A stretch of 64,000 bases of DNA from Lunatimonas sp. GTDB lineage: Bacteria > Bacteroidota > Bacteroidia > Cytophagales > Cyclobacteriaceae. Every line of letters begins with the position of its first letter. Within the stretch, counting starts at the first letter, position 1. Both the position numbers and the translations under genes were made by a program. Shown in pieces: positions 55,276 to 64,000 of this stretch. Location of the stretch: positions 39,115 to 103,114 of the forward strand of contig NZ_JAFIEU010000031.1 of assembly GCF_020832325.1 (NCBI RefSeq), given 5' to 3'. The notes under the pieces were generated by a model. The model made no database searches. It was given only the letters and a program-made list of their open reading frames with translations, and had not been told where the DNA came from.

Positions 55276-57882
55276 ATGAGTGAAGAGCAAAATGAGCTAG
55301 AAGGCAAGGGAGGAGAGAGTCTACACGATTCTGTGCCGGTCACCGGCATGTACAAAGATTGGTTTTTGGATTATGCCTCCTATGTCATCTTAGAGCGAGC
55401 GGTGCCTGCGATTGAGGATGGATTGAAGCCCGTACAGCGCCGTATCCTTCATGCGATGAAGGAAATGGACGATGGGCGCTTCAATAAAGTAGCCAATATC
55501 ATCGGCCAATCCATGCAGTATCACCCCCATGGTGATGCCTCGATCGGCGACGCTATCGTGAATCTGGGACAAAAAGACCTATTAATTGAAACCCAAGGCA
55601 ACTGGGGGGATGTTCGCACGGGAGATGGTGCTGCTGCTGCCCGATACATTGAAGCCCGGCTTTCCAAGTTTGCGCTGGAGGTCGTATTTAATCCACAAAC
55701 GACTGATTGGCAGCTGTCTTACGATGGCCGGAAGCGGGAACCGGTGACATTACCGGTCAAATTCCCCTTGCTTTTGGCACAGGGAGTAGAAGGAATTGCA
55801 GTTGGTCTTTCCACCAAGATATTGCCCCATAATTTTTGTGAGCTGATCGAAGGGTCTATCAAAAGCTTGCGCGGAGAGAAAACCAATATTTTGCCCGATT
55901 TTCCCACCGGGGGGCTGGCGGATTTCTCGGAATACAACGAGGGCCTTCGTGGAGGTAGGGTGAAAGTCAGAGCCCGCATTGAAGAGGAGGACAATAAGAC
56001 ATTGCTTATCAAAGATATCCCCTACGGGACCACTACCAATTCCCTGATTGATTCCATCATACGTGCAAACGACAAAGGGAAAATCAAGATCAAGAAAGTA
56101 GTGGATAATACGGCCAAAGATGTAGAAATACAGATTCAATTGGCACCCGGTCAGTCTCCGGATATGACCATTGATGCGCTCTACGCATTTACAGACTGCG
56201 AGGTGAGCATTTCACCCAATGCCTGTGTGATTGTTGAAGAAAAGCCCGTTTTTCTTTCGGTAAACGACATGCTCGCTTACAATACCCGGTTAACCAAAGA
56301 ATTACTACGTAGAGAATTGGAGATCCGGAAGGGGGAGTTGATGGAAAAGTTGCTGTTTTCTTCCCTCGAAAAGATATTTATCGAAAACCGGATTTACAGG
56401 GACATCGAAGAATGTACCACGTGGGAATCTGTTTTGGAAACGATTGATCGGGGACTAGACCCTTACAAGCCCGATTTTTACAGGGAGATCACAACGGAGG
56501 ATATTGTTCGGCTTACAGAGATCAAGATCAAGCGTATTTCGAAGTTTGACGCCTTCAAGGCAGATGAACTGATGAGACGGCTGCAGGAGGAATTGGCAGA
56601 AGTAAACCATCACCTGAACCATCTCACAGATTATGCCGTCAGTTACTACCGTAACCTGCTTCAGAAATACGGGAAAGGGCGTGAGCGAAAGACTGAAATC
56701 AGGGCGTTTGACACCATAGAGGCCACCGTGGTTGCTGCCAATAATGCCAAGCTATACGTCAACCGCACGGATGGATTTGTTGGGTATGGGCTCAAAAAAG
56801 ACGAATTTGTGTGCGACTGTTCCGATTTGGATGATGTGGTCGTCATCCGGAGGGATGGGGTATGCGTGGTGACCCGAATTCAGGAAAAGGGCTTTGTTGG
56901 AAAGGACATTATCCATGTAGGGATATTCCGCAAGGGAGATGAACGCATGGTTTATAACCTGATTTACTTGGATGGTGCCTCCGGAAGGAGCATGGTAAAA
57001 CGGTTTCAGGTTTTGGCGGTGACCCGTGACCGTGAATACGATCTCACCAAGGGGACGAAAGGCTCCAAAGTGATGTACCTTACCGCCAATCCAAACGGGG
57101 AGGCGGAGATAGTTACCGTAAGCCTGACGCAAGGGTCCAAGGCCCGGGTGAAAGTATTTGACTTTGACTTCAGTACCATTGAGATCAAGGGTAGGGGTGC
57201 CGGTGGCAATATCCTTACCAGGTACCCAGTACGGAAAATTCAATTCAAGATGCAGGGAGCATCCACCTTAGGAGGCTTGGATATCTTTTACGATGCGTCA
57301 ATTGGACGCCTGAATACCGATCAGCGCGGTAAAAAGATCGGTAATTTCCTGGGAGAGGATAAAATCCTGGTTTTCTATAAGAACGGAGATTATGAGCTTA
57401 CGTCTTTTGAACTTACCAATCGCTATGAATCAGCACAGGTGTTACTGATCGAGAAATTTGATCCCGCCAAGGTGATATCAGCGGTTTATTATGATGGTGC
57501 ATCAAAGGCATTCTACGTGAAGCGTTTCCTTATCGAAACGAGCACCATGAATAAGAAGTTTAATGTGGTTTCTGACCATCGTCAGTCTTACCTAAAGCTT
57601 GTTTCTACCGATAAGCAGCCGCAGGTTAAGGTGGTCTTGAAGAAAGGCAAAGAAGTAGAGGAACAGGAATATGACCTGGATATCTTGATTGACGTAAAAG
57701 GCTGGAAGGCTATTGGAAACAAACTGTCTTCTTACCCGGTGGACGACGTAGTTTTACTCAGCAGCACTTCGGAAGATGCCGCGGAAGAAGCGGATGAAGA
57801 ATTGGAAGTTGGTTCAACCTTGGATTTTAAAATCAAGAAAGACGAAGAAGATGATACCGATGATCAGTTGGGTCTTTTCTAA
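55276..57882 (+). CDS. parC: DNA topoisomerase IV subunit A (ParC)
   Basis: 868 residues from the ATG at 55276 (MSEEQNELEGK). Breakage-reunion domain with DGLKPVQRRILHAMKEMDDG, the quinolone region HPHGDASIGDAIV, and catalytic Tyr124 in AARYIEARLSKFA. A coiled-coil tower (about 360-470) is followed by a C-terminal pinwheel (about 500-830) and an acidic tail ending DDQLGLF. The classical GyrA Ser83 position is Ala88 here. Partner of ParE 126 bp upstream. Confidence 0.93.
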   Translation: MSEEQNELEGKGGESLHDSVPVTGMYKDWFLDYASYVILERAVPAIEDGLKPVQRRILHAMKEMDDGRFNKVANIIGQSMQYHPHGDASIGDAIVNLGQKDLLIETQGNWGDVRTGDGAAAARYIEARLSKFALEVVFNPQTTDWQLSYDGRKREPVTLPVKFPLLLAQGVEGIAVGLSTKILPHNFCELIEGSIKSLRGEKTNILPDFPTGGLADFSEYNEGLRGGRVKVRARIEEEDNKTLLIKDIPYGTTTNSLIDSIIRANDKGKIKIKKVVDNTAKDVEIQIQLAPGQSPDMTIDALYAFTDCEVSISPNACVIVEEKPVFLSVNDMLAYNTRLTKELLRRELEIRKGELMEKLLFSSLEKIFIENRIYRDIEECTTWESVLETIDRGLDPYKPDFYREITTEDIVRLTEIKIKRISKFDAFKADELMRRLQEELAEVNHHLNHLTDYAVSYYRNLLQKYGKGRERKTEIRAFDTIEATVVAANNAKLYVNRTDGFVGYGLKKDEFVCDCSDLDDVVVIRRDGVCVVTRIQEKGFVGKDIIHVGIFRKGDERMVYNLIYLDGASGRSMVKRFQVLAVTRDREYDLTKGTKGSKVMYLTANPNGEAEIVTVSLTQGSKARVKVFDFDFSTIEIKGRGAGGNILTRYPVRKIQFKMQGASTLGGLDIFYDASIGRLNTDQRGKKIGNFLGEDKILVFYKNGDYELTSFELTNRYESAQVLLIEKFDPAKVISAVYYDGASKAFYVKRFLIETSTMNKKFNVVSDHRQSYLKLVSTDKQPQVKVVLKKGKEVEEQEYDLDILIDVKGWKAIGNKLSSYPVDDVVLLSSTSEDAAEEADEELEVGSTLDFKIKKDEEDDTDDQLGLF

Positions 57883-57910
57883 CTCTTGAAACAAAGCCTG
57901 AGGGGATTTA

Positions 57911-57955
57911 CGCCGAGTGGGAGACGTTTGCCCGCTCAGCGTTTTTTATTTTTAA
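57911..57955 (+). terminator. Intrinsic terminator after parC
   Basis: GC-rich imperfect hairpin (CGCCGAGTGGG with CCCGCTCAGCG, one mismatch and one G-U pair, 57911-57941) followed by a T-rich run. Confidence 0.75.
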
Positions 57956-58138
57956 TGGGTCGTTTTTTGGAATAAGATAGAGGTTATTTTTTTGTTTTTT
58001 TAGGTAGAAAATTGTTTTTGACGGTATATTCAAAACAAATGATTTTTCGTATATTTCGTACATTGAGGGTAGTGGAGAATGAGCGTGGTCTTCATGCTAC
58101 GCAAGGCAAAAATTCCCTAATTTCTAAATCTCTGCTAC

Positions 58139-59368
58139 ATGCTTTTTCCTGGTATAATGCGCTGCAATGCGATCTATTTCTTGACTCCCAAAAGGGGTGT
58201 CGCCGGTCGTTTTCTTTCCGTGGTCATCATTTTGGGTTTAGTTGGAGCTTTGGTGTCTTGTTCCGAAGAGCAGGATCAAAATCCGACCAACAATAATCCA
58301 ACTACGCCCACGAACCCCAATAATCCCAATACTCCAGGTAACCCGGTTCCCACACCTGCCCTGGAAATTTCGACTACTTCTCCTGAATTTATCTTTTGGG
58401 GCGATGAGCTCACACTTACCGGAAAAGGGTTTAGCAGTAAGTTAGAGGATAATTTTGTGTGGCTAAAAAGCGAAACTGCTTCCTTGGGAAGTTGTCCTTC
58501 CGATAACCGAACAGACTCTACCGGATGGCGAAAGGCCACAGTATTGAGAGCAACGGATACTTCGCTTACGGTCAAGGTCCCTTATAAGCCCGCGTCAGAA
58601 ACCTCCAACAATAGAGCCTGTGGCGTAATCAACCCGATGGTCAGTGTGACAGTGGGTGGGAGAACAGCCGTTTCAGAACGAGTTAAATTGTTAGGTATTC
58701 CCTACATCAGCGATATGTGCTACAGCAATTCTGGATTTAAAGGTGCTGGCTTGATACCAGGAAAGGCACTGGAGAATCAAATCAGTATTCCTGGTATTGG
58801 ACTGTATGGTGCCAGTTCCGGAATAGACGAAAAAGTAAAGCTGTTTGTCAATGGAGTCTTTTTGCCGCTGACAAAGGTAGAATCCACCGGTCCCACGAAT
58901 TGCGCCAGCAGCTATAAATTTGTTATTCCGATTGAATTTGCAGACGGGAGTTGCGACCCGGATCCGATTCGTACGGGGCGTTTTTCCAATATGATGGACT
59001 TTGTGGCCGTGGTCGAGGGTACCACGAAGAGCTCTGAAAAATACTCCTATCCGGTGTCTTCATTTCCGGATCTTTCTGTCCGTACCTTTACGCAGCGATT
59101 CTTTTCATACAGCGAGGCAGGCAATCCTGAGATTGTTCTGGAAGGAATAGGCCTAAATTGGTACAGAGAGGCTCGATTTCTGCCCCAATCAGGCGGGGCG
59201 TCCTGTACCTTGGCTACAATCGCACCGGTTCCCTCCGGCGACGGTACCGGCTTGACGATCACGATTCCCCTAGCCCAGATGTCGGTTGGGTGTACTTACG
59301 CACTTTCTTTGGTAGACGTGTGCGGGCGAACAAGCGGGCAAGTAGGCCTGGTAACGATTCGTGTATAG
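58139..59368 (+). CDS. Secreted lipoprotein with IPT/TIG-like domains
   Basis: 409 residues. Lipoprotein signal with lipobox ALVSC (Cys41), then a low-complexity Asn/Pro/Thr linker (about 47-75) as in surface lipoproteins, then beta-sandwich domains with ISTTSPEFIFWGDELTLTGKG (an IPT/TIG-type opening) and two further similar units (LENQISIPGIGLYG; GNPEIVLEGIGL). Contains paired Cys (SLGSCPSD; CGVINP). Role unknown, probably surface exposed. Preceded by a 256-bp region without a gene. Confidence 0.72.
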   Translation: MLFPGIMRCNAIYFLTPKRGVAGRFLSVVIILGLVGALVSCSEEQDQNPTNNNPTTPTNPNNPNTPGNPVPTPALEISTTSPEFIFWGDELTLTGKGFSSKLEDNFVWLKSETASLGSCPSDNRTDSTGWRKATVLRATDTSLTVKVPYKPASETSNNRACGVINPMVSVTVGGRTAVSERVKLLGIPYISDMCYSNSGFKGAGLIPGKALENQISIPGIGLYGASSGIDEKVKLFVNGVFLPLTKVESTGPTNCASSYKFVIPIEFADGSCDPDPIRTGRFSNMMDFVAVVEGTTKSSEKYSYPVSSFPDLSVRTFTQRFFSYSEAGNPEIVLEGIGLNWYREARFLPQSGGASCTLATIAPVPSGDGTGLTITIPLAQMSVGCTYALSLVDVCGRTSGQVGLVTIRV

Positions 59369-59604
59369 TCAATAGATTGATAGCCTCCATCCAGGTTTTT
59401 AGATGCGTTTTCCCGGACATTAGGGTAATTTGTCCAGGGTTTATCGGATGGATGTAACTTGTTCTTTTCCAGCAGTTGCAAATGATTTTTGGCCAGATTT
59501 ACGGAGGTTTGACGTGCTTTTGGCTGCCATTTTCAGGGCTATAGCTGCCAAAATCGGCATAAAATTGCCAATTTTGTGCTTTAATAGACGGACACAGCAT
59601 TATC

Positions 59605-60297
59605 ATGGACGCCAAAGAATCCCAGTTTTCAGAATACCTGAAGCAATACATTACGCCCCACAAGCTAAGTAGAATAGAGGAGGTACTGGCATCCCGAACC
59701 CGGTATTTTACCGTTGTCTTGGAGGATATCTATAAGCCCCACAATGCATCTGCTGTATTACGCACTGCGGATTGTTTTGGCATTCAAGACGTGCATGTGA
59801 TCGAGAAGGCTAATAGGTATAAGGTCAACCCTTACGTGACACGGGGTGCAGCCCAGTGGGTGAATATCCACCGATATGCCGAGCCCGCCGGGTCGGCGGT
59901 CAGTGTCTGTTTTGAGCACCTTCGGAGCCAGGGATATCAAATTATGGCTACCAGCCCACGAAGTGAGAGCCTTTCTATCCAGGATTATTTCCCTGATAGA
60001 AAAACGGCGTTGGTCTTCGGCAACGAACACGAAGGGGTCAGCGAGGAAGTGATTAAAGAAGCCGATGGGCTTATTCACATTCCCATGTACGGATTTACTG
60101 AGAGTTTTAATATTTCTGTTACGGCATCAATTTTTCTGTATGATTTTTTGTCCAAACTAAGAGGAAGATTACCGGAAGGGTTCTTTTTGGAGGAATCGGA
60201 AAAGCAGTTATTGAGGTACCATTGGTATCAGGAGATTGTTAAGAATGCCCAAATACACCGGAAAAGCTTTTTTGGATCAAATGAAACGCCGAAATAG
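59605..60297 (+). CDS. trmH: tRNA (guanosine-2'-O)-methyltransferase TrmH
   Basis: 230 residues. SPOUT methyltransferase with N-terminal extension (MDAKESQFSEYLKQYITPHK), motif 1 PHNASAVLRTADCFGIQDV, motif 2 LVFGNEHEGVSEE, motif 3 IPMYGFTESFNISVTASI. The layout fits TrmH (Gm18 of tRNA). A helical C-terminal tail follows. Distinct from the second SpoU enzyme at 10842. Confidence 0.9.
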   Translation: MDAKESQFSEYLKQYITPHKLSRIEEVLASRTRYFTVVLEDIYKPHNASAVLRTADCFGIQDVHVIEKANRYKVNPYVTRGAAQWVNIHRYAEPAGSAVSVCFEHLRSQGYQIMATSPRSESLSIQDYFPDRKTALVFGNEHEGVSEEVIKEADGLIHIPMYGFTESFNISVTASIFLYDFLSKLRGRLPEGFFLEESEKQLLRYHWYQEIVKNAQIHRKSFFGSNETPK

Positions 60298-60352
60298 CAG
60301 TATTATCCATCCCGGGATGTAGGGTTTACTTTTAAAAGCCGCAGGCAATTGC

Positions 60353-60360
60353 CATCTTTG
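60353..60360 (+). promoter_or_regulatory. Candidate -7 promoter element before thrS
   Basis: CATCTTTG, one mismatch to TAnnTTTG, 58 bp before the thrS ATG. -33 TTG not clearly placed. Confidence 0.3.
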
Positions 60361-60417
60361 CAGGAAGATTCAAGGCGCCTGTTTGTAAAGGACGCTATTA
60401 CCAAAACAAAAAGTTAG

Positions 60418-62367
60418 ATGTCTGATCAAGAAATCAAGATTACCTTTCCCGATGGTTCCGTTCGGGAATTTGAAAAAGGGAGTACCGGCTTACAAATAGC
60501 TTCCAGTATCAGCGAGGGGCTGGCAAGAAACGTGCTCGCAGCAAAAGTGAACGGGGAAGTGTGGGATGCTACCCGTCCTTTGCAAGATGATGCATCCATC
60601 GAACTACTAACCTGGAATGATCGGGAGGGAAAGTCCACTTTTTGGCACTCTTCTGCACACCTGATGGCGGAGGCCTTGGAAGCACTCTATCCAGGTATTA
60701 AGTTTGGCATAGGGCCTCCGATTGAAAACGGCTTCTATTACGATGTGGACTTCGGAGATAAACCTCTTGACGGAGCCGAGCTAGAAAAAATCGAAGCCAA
60801 GATGGCTGAGTTGGCCAAGCAGAAAAGCGAATACGTCCGAAAGGACGTTGCGAAGCCAGCGGCAGTTGAATACTTCAAAAACAAGGGTGATGAATATAAG
60901 CTGGATCTGCTAGAAGGCTTGGAAGATGGCACCATCACCTTTTACGAGCAGGGAAACTTTGTAGATCTCTGCCGCGGTCCCCATATCCCCCACACGGGTT
61001 TTATCAAGGCGATCAAGCTCCTGAACATTGCTGGTGCGTACTGGCGTGGGGATGAAAAGAACAAGATGCTTACCCGTATTTATGGTATTACTTTTCCCAA
61101 GGCCAAAGAGTTACAAGAATACCTTACCCTGCTGGAGGAGGCCAAAAAGCGTGACCATAGAAAGCTCGGTAGAGAGCTGGAGTTGTTTACATTTTCTGAA
61201 AAAGTAGGAATGGGGTTGCCGCTTTGGCTTCCAAAAGGTACGCTACTGCGGGAGCGGCTGGTTAATTTTTTGAAGAAAGAACAGGATAGGTCTGGCTATC
61301 AGCAAGTCATCACGCCCCACATTGGCCATAGGGCCTTATATGAGACATCCGGTCATTACGAGAAATACGGCAAAGATTCCTTTCAGCCCATCACCACTCC
61401 CAATGAGGGAGAGTCGTTTTTGCTGAAACCCATGAATTGCCCCCACCACTGTGAGATTTATAAGAGCAAGCCCAGGTCGTACAAGGAGCTTCCGGTGCGT
61501 TATGCGGAATTTGGTACAGTCTATAGGTACGAGCAAAGTGGAGAATTGCACGGGCTCACCAGGGTAAGGGGCTTCACGCAGGATGATGCGCATATCTTCT
61601 GTCGACAAGATCAGGTCAAGGAGGAGTTTATAAAGGTTATCGATTTGGTTTTGTATGTGTTCAAGGCACTTGGATTTGATGACTTTACGGCACAGATTTC
61701 GCTCAGAGATCCCGCTGATAAGCAAAAATATATCGGAGAGGATGAGGCTTGGAATATGGCCGAACAGGCGATTATTGAAGCGGCGAACGAGCGTGGCCTA
61801 GTTACTGTGACAGAGTTGGGTGAGGCAGCTTTTTATGGACCCAAGCTGGATTTTATGGTAAAGGATGCGCTGGGAAGAAGCTGGCAATTGGGCACAATTC
61901 AGGTGGATTATCAGTTGCCAAACCGCTTTGAACTGGAGTATGTGGGGGCGGATAATCAGCGGCACAGGCCGGTGATGATACACCGGGCTCCCTTTGGATC
62001 ATTAGAGCGCTTTGTGGCGGTGCTGATTGAGCACTGTGCGGGTAATTTCCCCCTATGGCTAGCACCGGAGCAGGTAATCATCCTGCCTATTTCCGAAAAA
62101 TACGTGGACTATGCCGAGGAGATTAAACTGCATTTGGATGAGCAAGGTATCACGGGCACTATTGACAACCGGGATGAGAAAATAGGCCGCAAAATTCGTG
62201 ACGCGGAAGTCAAGAAGATTCCGTTCATGATAATTGTGGGCGAAAAAGAGCAGGAAGAGCGTAAGCTTTCACTCAGAAAACATGGTGCCGGAGATCAGGG
62301 AAGCTTCACTCCGGAGGAGTTTGTGTCGTACTTTCAGGACATTATCAATGCTTCACTCAGCAAATAA
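60418..62367 (+). CDS. thrS: Threonyl-tRNA synthetase
   Basis: 649 residues. TGS domain (1-63), editing domain with [17 protein letters not shown] (about 78-94), catalytic class II core with zinc ligands in [21 protein letters not shown] and [11 protein letters not shown], and an anticodon-binding C-terminus ([29 protein letters not shown]). Head of the thrS-infC-rpmI-rplT cluster. No T-box or self-operator was recognised in the 120-bp leader. Confidence 0.96.
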   Translation: MSDQEIKITFPDGSVREFEKGSTGLQIASSISEGLARNVLAAKVNGEVWDATRPLQDDASIELLTWNDREGKSTFWHSSAHLMAEALEALYPGIKFGIGPPIENGFYYDVDFGDKPLDGAELEKIEAKMAELAKQKSEYVRKDVAKPAAVEYFKNKGDEYKLDLLEGLEDGTITFYEQGNFVDLCRGPHIPHTGFIKAIKLLNIAGAYWRGDEKNKMLTRIYGITFPKAKELQEYLTLLEEAKKRDHRKLGRELELFTFSEKVGMGLPLWLPKGTLLRERLVNFLKKEQDRSGYQQVITPHIGHRALYETSGHYEKYGKDSFQPITTPNEGESFLLKPMNCPHHCEIYKSKPRSYKELPVRYAEFGTVYRYEQSGELHGLTRVRGFTQDDAHIFCRQDQVKEEFIKVIDLVLYVFKALGFDDFTAQISLRDPADKQKYIGEDEAWNMAEQAIIEAANERGLVTVTELGEAAFYGPKLDFMVKDALGRSWQLGTIQVDYQLPNRFELEYVGADNQRHRPVMIHRAPFGSLERFVAVLIEHCAGNFPLWLAPEQVIILPISEKYVDYAEEIKLHLDEQGITGTIDNRDEKIGRKIRDAEVKKIPFMIIVGEKEQEERKLSLRKHGAGDQGSFTPEEFVSYFQDIINASLSK

Positions 62368-62415
62368 AGAAGGGATAAAAAAAATGTTGGATTTTTTATA
62401 ATTCAAAATTTATTC

Positions 62416-62423
62416 GATATTTG
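62416..62423 (+). promoter_or_regulatory. Candidate -7 promoter element before infC
   Basis: GATATTTG, one mismatch to TAnnTTTG, about 30 bp before the start of infC in a very AT-rich spacer. An internal promoter is plausible; -33 spacing is not canonical. Confidence 0.3.
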
Positions 62424-62451
62424 CAGCTTAAATCTAAAAACAACCATAAAC

Positions 62452-63006
62452 ATTTTGAGAGGAAAAAGAACTTACACTCCGAGACAAGAAGAGCCATACA
62501 AAGTTAATTCCAAAATCAGGGCCAGGGAAGTAAGGGTAGTCGGTGATTTCGTGGAAGGCGGAAACGCTGTAATGCCAACGGATAAAGCTATCAAACTGGC
62601 TGAGGAAAATGGGCTTGATCTCGTTGAAATTTCTCCTTCCGCAGTACCGCCTGTTTGCAAGGTGATTGACTACGCCAAGTTTAAATACGAACAGAAAAAG
62701 AAGCAGAAGGAAATCAAATCCAATGCGGCAAAGACGGTAGTGAAAGAAATCAGGTTTGGTCCCAATACGGATGACCATGACTTTGACTTCAAACTGAAGC
62801 ATGCCATTAACTTTCTCAAGGAGGGAGCAAAGGTAAAAGCCTACGTACATTTCGTAGGACGTACCATTGTCTTCAAAGAGCGTGGAGAGATGTTGTTGCT
62901 GAAGTTTGCCCAGGCACTGGAGGAATACGGACAAGTCGAACAGCTTCCCAAAATGGAGGGGAAACGGATGAACATATTTGTTGCCCCAAAAGCAGGTAAG
63001 AAATAA
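62452..63006 (+). CDS. infC: Translation initiation factor IF-3
   Basis: About 184 residues. There is no ATG: the frame offers ATT at 62452 directly followed by TTG at 62455, then [15 protein letters not shown] is the autoregulatory start codon of E. coli infC, so it was chosen; TTG is the alternative. N-domain (to about 85) with [31 protein letters not shown]; linker; C-domain [20 protein letters not shown] and [15 protein letters not shown]. Confidence 0.93.
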   Translation: MLRGKRTYTPRQEEPYKVNSKIRAREVRVVGDFVEGGNAVMPTDKAIKLAEENGLDLVEISPSAVPPVCKVIDYAKFKYEQKKKQKEIKSNAAKTVVKEIRFGPNTDDHDFDFKLKHAINFLKEGAKVKAYVHFVGRTIVFKERGEMLLLKFAQALEEYGQVEQLPKMEGKRMNIFVAPKAGKK

Positions 63007-63027
63007 TTTCAACTAACAGATAGAGTA

Positions 63028-63222
63028 ATGCCAAAAGTAAAAACAAAATCAAGTGCGAAAAAGCGGTTTACCTTAACAGGAACCGGGAAAATTAGAAGGA
63101 AGCATGCTTACAAGAGCCATATCCTGACTAAAAAGTCCACTAAAAGGAAGAAAAACCTGACGAAGATGGGCTTTGTACATGCCTCAGATGAAGGCCGAGT
63201 GCGAGATATGCTGAGAATCTAA
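63028..63222 (+). CDS. rpmI: 50S ribosomal protein L35
   Basis: 64 residues, full length. Family pattern [37 protein letters not shown]. 21 bp after infC, transcribed together with it. Confidence 0.96.
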   Translation: MPKVKTKSSAKKRFTLTGTGKIRRKHAYKSHILTKKSTKRKKNLTKMGFVHASDEGRVRDMLRI

Positions 63223-63256
63223 TTATCCAAAATTTAACAAAGGTTATTTATTTCAC

Positions 63257-63287
63257 CGGATGCCTGGTTTTGCAAGTCCGAAAGGCA
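63257..63287 (+). promoter_or_regulatory. Possible pseudoknot in the rpmI-rplT spacer
   Basis: CGGA (63257-63260) can pair with TCCG (63277-63280) and TGCCT (63261-63265) with AGGCA (63283-63287), in interleaved order, 25 bp before the rplT ATG. Could be an L20 autoregulatory site, but stems are short. Confidence 0.25.
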
Positions 63288-63311
63288 CCATGTATCAAAA
63301 ATTAAAAAATT

Positions 63312-63656
63312 ATGCCAAGATCAGTAAATGCAGTAGCTTCTAGAGCTAGAAGAAAAAAAGTGCTAAAGGCAACCAAAGGTTACTTTGGAAGAGGTAAAAA
63401 CGTTTGGACCGTAGCCAAAAACAAGTACGAAAAAGGATTACAATACGCATACAGGGATCGTAAAGTTAAGAAACGTGAGTTTCGTAAGCTTTGGATTCAG
63501 CGTATCAATGCCGGTGCTAGATTGCACGGTGTTTCCTATTCACAATTGATGGGATTATTAAAAAAGGCCGAGATTGAGTTAAACCGTAAGGTGTTGGCAG
63601 ATCTTGCCATGAACCATCCCGACGCATTTAAAGCTGTAGTTGAAAAAGTGAAGTAA
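63312..63656 (+). CDS. rplT: 50S ribosomal protein L20
   Basis: 114 residues, full length. [20 protein letters not shown], then [20 protein letters not shown] and [20 protein letters not shown]. Early assembly protein and, in other bacteria, repressor of its own operon. Followed by a terminator at 63686-63713. Confidence 0.97.
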   Translation: MPRSVNAVASRARRKKVLKATKGYFGRGKNVWTVAKNKYEKGLQYAYRDRKVKKREFRKLWIQRINAGARLHGVSYSQLMGLLKKAEIELNRKVLADLAMNHPDAFKAVVEKVK

Positions 63657-63683
63657 GTTTCGCACAGACTTACTTATTAATAG

Positions 63684-63938
63684 TTAAAAGAGCCCTTGAG
63701 ATAGGGCTCTTTTACTTTTATACCAACCATTACCGGATTTGAGGAATTTTTCTCTGTTGCGAGCGAGATGTTTGGATTGGTATGTCTCTACCACTATGCA
63801 GAACCAAGGCCTAAACATGGTGGTGAAGCCTTTTGTAGCTTTGTAGTTATGGAACTTGAATCGGGTGATTAAGTCGGAAGTCATTCCGATGTACAGCCTA
63901 TCGGCCGAGAAGGAATAAAGTACGTAGACGGTGAACAT
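63684..63938 (-). CDS. GIY-YIG domain protein (UPF0213-like)
   Basis: 84 residues, a single GIY-YIG fold: VYVLYSFSADRLYIGMTSDL with the Arg of helix 1 in LITRFKFHN. The pattern is VYVLYS...YIG, then HN....KGFT. Such short proteins in Bacteroidetes are often chromosomally repeated and have unproven nuclease activity. Its last nine codons coincide with the rplT terminator. Confidence 0.88.
   Translation of the reverse strand: MFTVYVLYSFSADRLYIGMTSDLITRFKFHNYKATKGFTTMFRPWFCIVVETYQSKHLARNREKFLKSGNGWYKSKRALSQGLF
63686..63717. terminator. Bidirectional intrinsic terminator between rplT and the GIY-YIG gene
   Basis: Eleven-bp perfect stem (63686-63696 and 63703-63713) with a 6-nt loop and T run. 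It ends the thrS-rplT transcript and lies inside the 3' end of the minus-strand GIY-YIG gene. Confidence 0.9.
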
Positions 63939-63940
63939 AC

Positions 63941-63971
63941 AAAGAAAAGAAGCCCCAATTTAGGAGCTTCT
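63941..63971 (-). terminator. Intrinsic terminator of the tRNA transcript
   Basis: On the minus strand AGAAGC-T-CC / GG-G-GCTTCT with one internal mismatch and a 6-nt loop, followed by TTTTCTTT. Confidence 0.7.
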
Positions 63972-63974
63972 AAG

Positions 63975-64000
63975 TAGCGAGGACGGGAGTTGAACCCGTG
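63975..64000 (-). tRNA. tRNA gene, 3' end only (cut by window edge)
   Basis: Read on the minus strand: T-stem ACGGG/CCCGT around the loop TTCAACT (T54-T55-C56 pattern), then acceptor 3' strand CCTCGCT and discriminator A. CCA is not encoded. The anticodon lies outside the window, so the amino acid is unknown. Confidence 0.85.

Overview
The window looks like chromosomal DNA of a Bacteroidetes bacterium, most likely of the order Cytophagales (Cyclobacteriaceae-like). The evidence is a TamL-type lipoprotein Omp85, a TonB receptor paired with a DUF4249 lipoprotein, Bat-type VWA/TPR genes, a FucP/aldose dehydrogenase pair, a GlsB/GlsA (OlsB/OlsA-like) aminolipid pair, long-form SAICAR synthase, Bacteroidetes-type topoisomerase IV and mostly weak Shine-Dalgarno sequences. 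No insertion sequence, phage, CRISPR array or rRNA was seen. Genus assignment is inference.

Layout. 1-2243: 5'-truncated copper-type TonB receptor (OprC/NosA-like). 2400-6186 (minus): Dps, then a run pcm > thioesterase > unknown small protein > DUF3817 membrane protein > kinase-fold protein. 6308-10824: riboflavin synthase facing a TamL > hemF > PAP2 operon. 10842-14711: RNA methyltransferase and SBF transporter facing a STAS > RNase Z > queuosine-precursor transporter run. 14846-20462 (minus): purC, MORN-repeat protein, thiolase, and a partial Bat cluster. 20709-23931: TonB receptor plus DUF4249 lipoprotein. 23932-29539 (minus): complete RND efflux operon (TolC > adaptor > pump). 29655-33742: SDR, GlsA/GlsB-like acyltransferases, aldose dehydrogenase; 33765-35078 FucP-type transporter.

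35284-43817 (plus) is the accessory region and the best candidate for an undescribed system: an ECF sigma factor with a 25-bp palindrome just before its start codon, a membrane anti-sigma-like protein with a TPR tail, an orphan protein with its own terminator, an apparently frameshifted gene, a small lipoprotein, then a cytoplasmic subtilase translationally coupled (ATGA) to a large TPR-CHAT protease with an N-terminal export signal and a C-terminal membrane anchor. Both proteases keep their catalytic residues. This is consistent with a sensor-regulated proteolytic (stress, defence or cell-fate) pathway, but that function is inference.

43913-53235: mixed metabolism and envelope genes (Gfo/Idh oxidoreductase, monooxygenase-fold protein, DUF4097-like solenoid, RluF, alpha/beta hydrolase, DUF6807, PAP2-like, sialate esterase, metallophosphatase, membrane protein), with a 580-bp gap at 48834-49413 holding a possible 36-codon ORF, an orphan terminator and a long cruciform. 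53251-57882: topoisomerase IV parE-parC. 58139-60297: IPT/TIG-like lipoprotein and TrmH. 60418-63656: the translation cluster thrS-infC-rpmI-rplT. The window ends with a small GIY-YIG gene and the 3' end of a tRNA gene on the minus strand.
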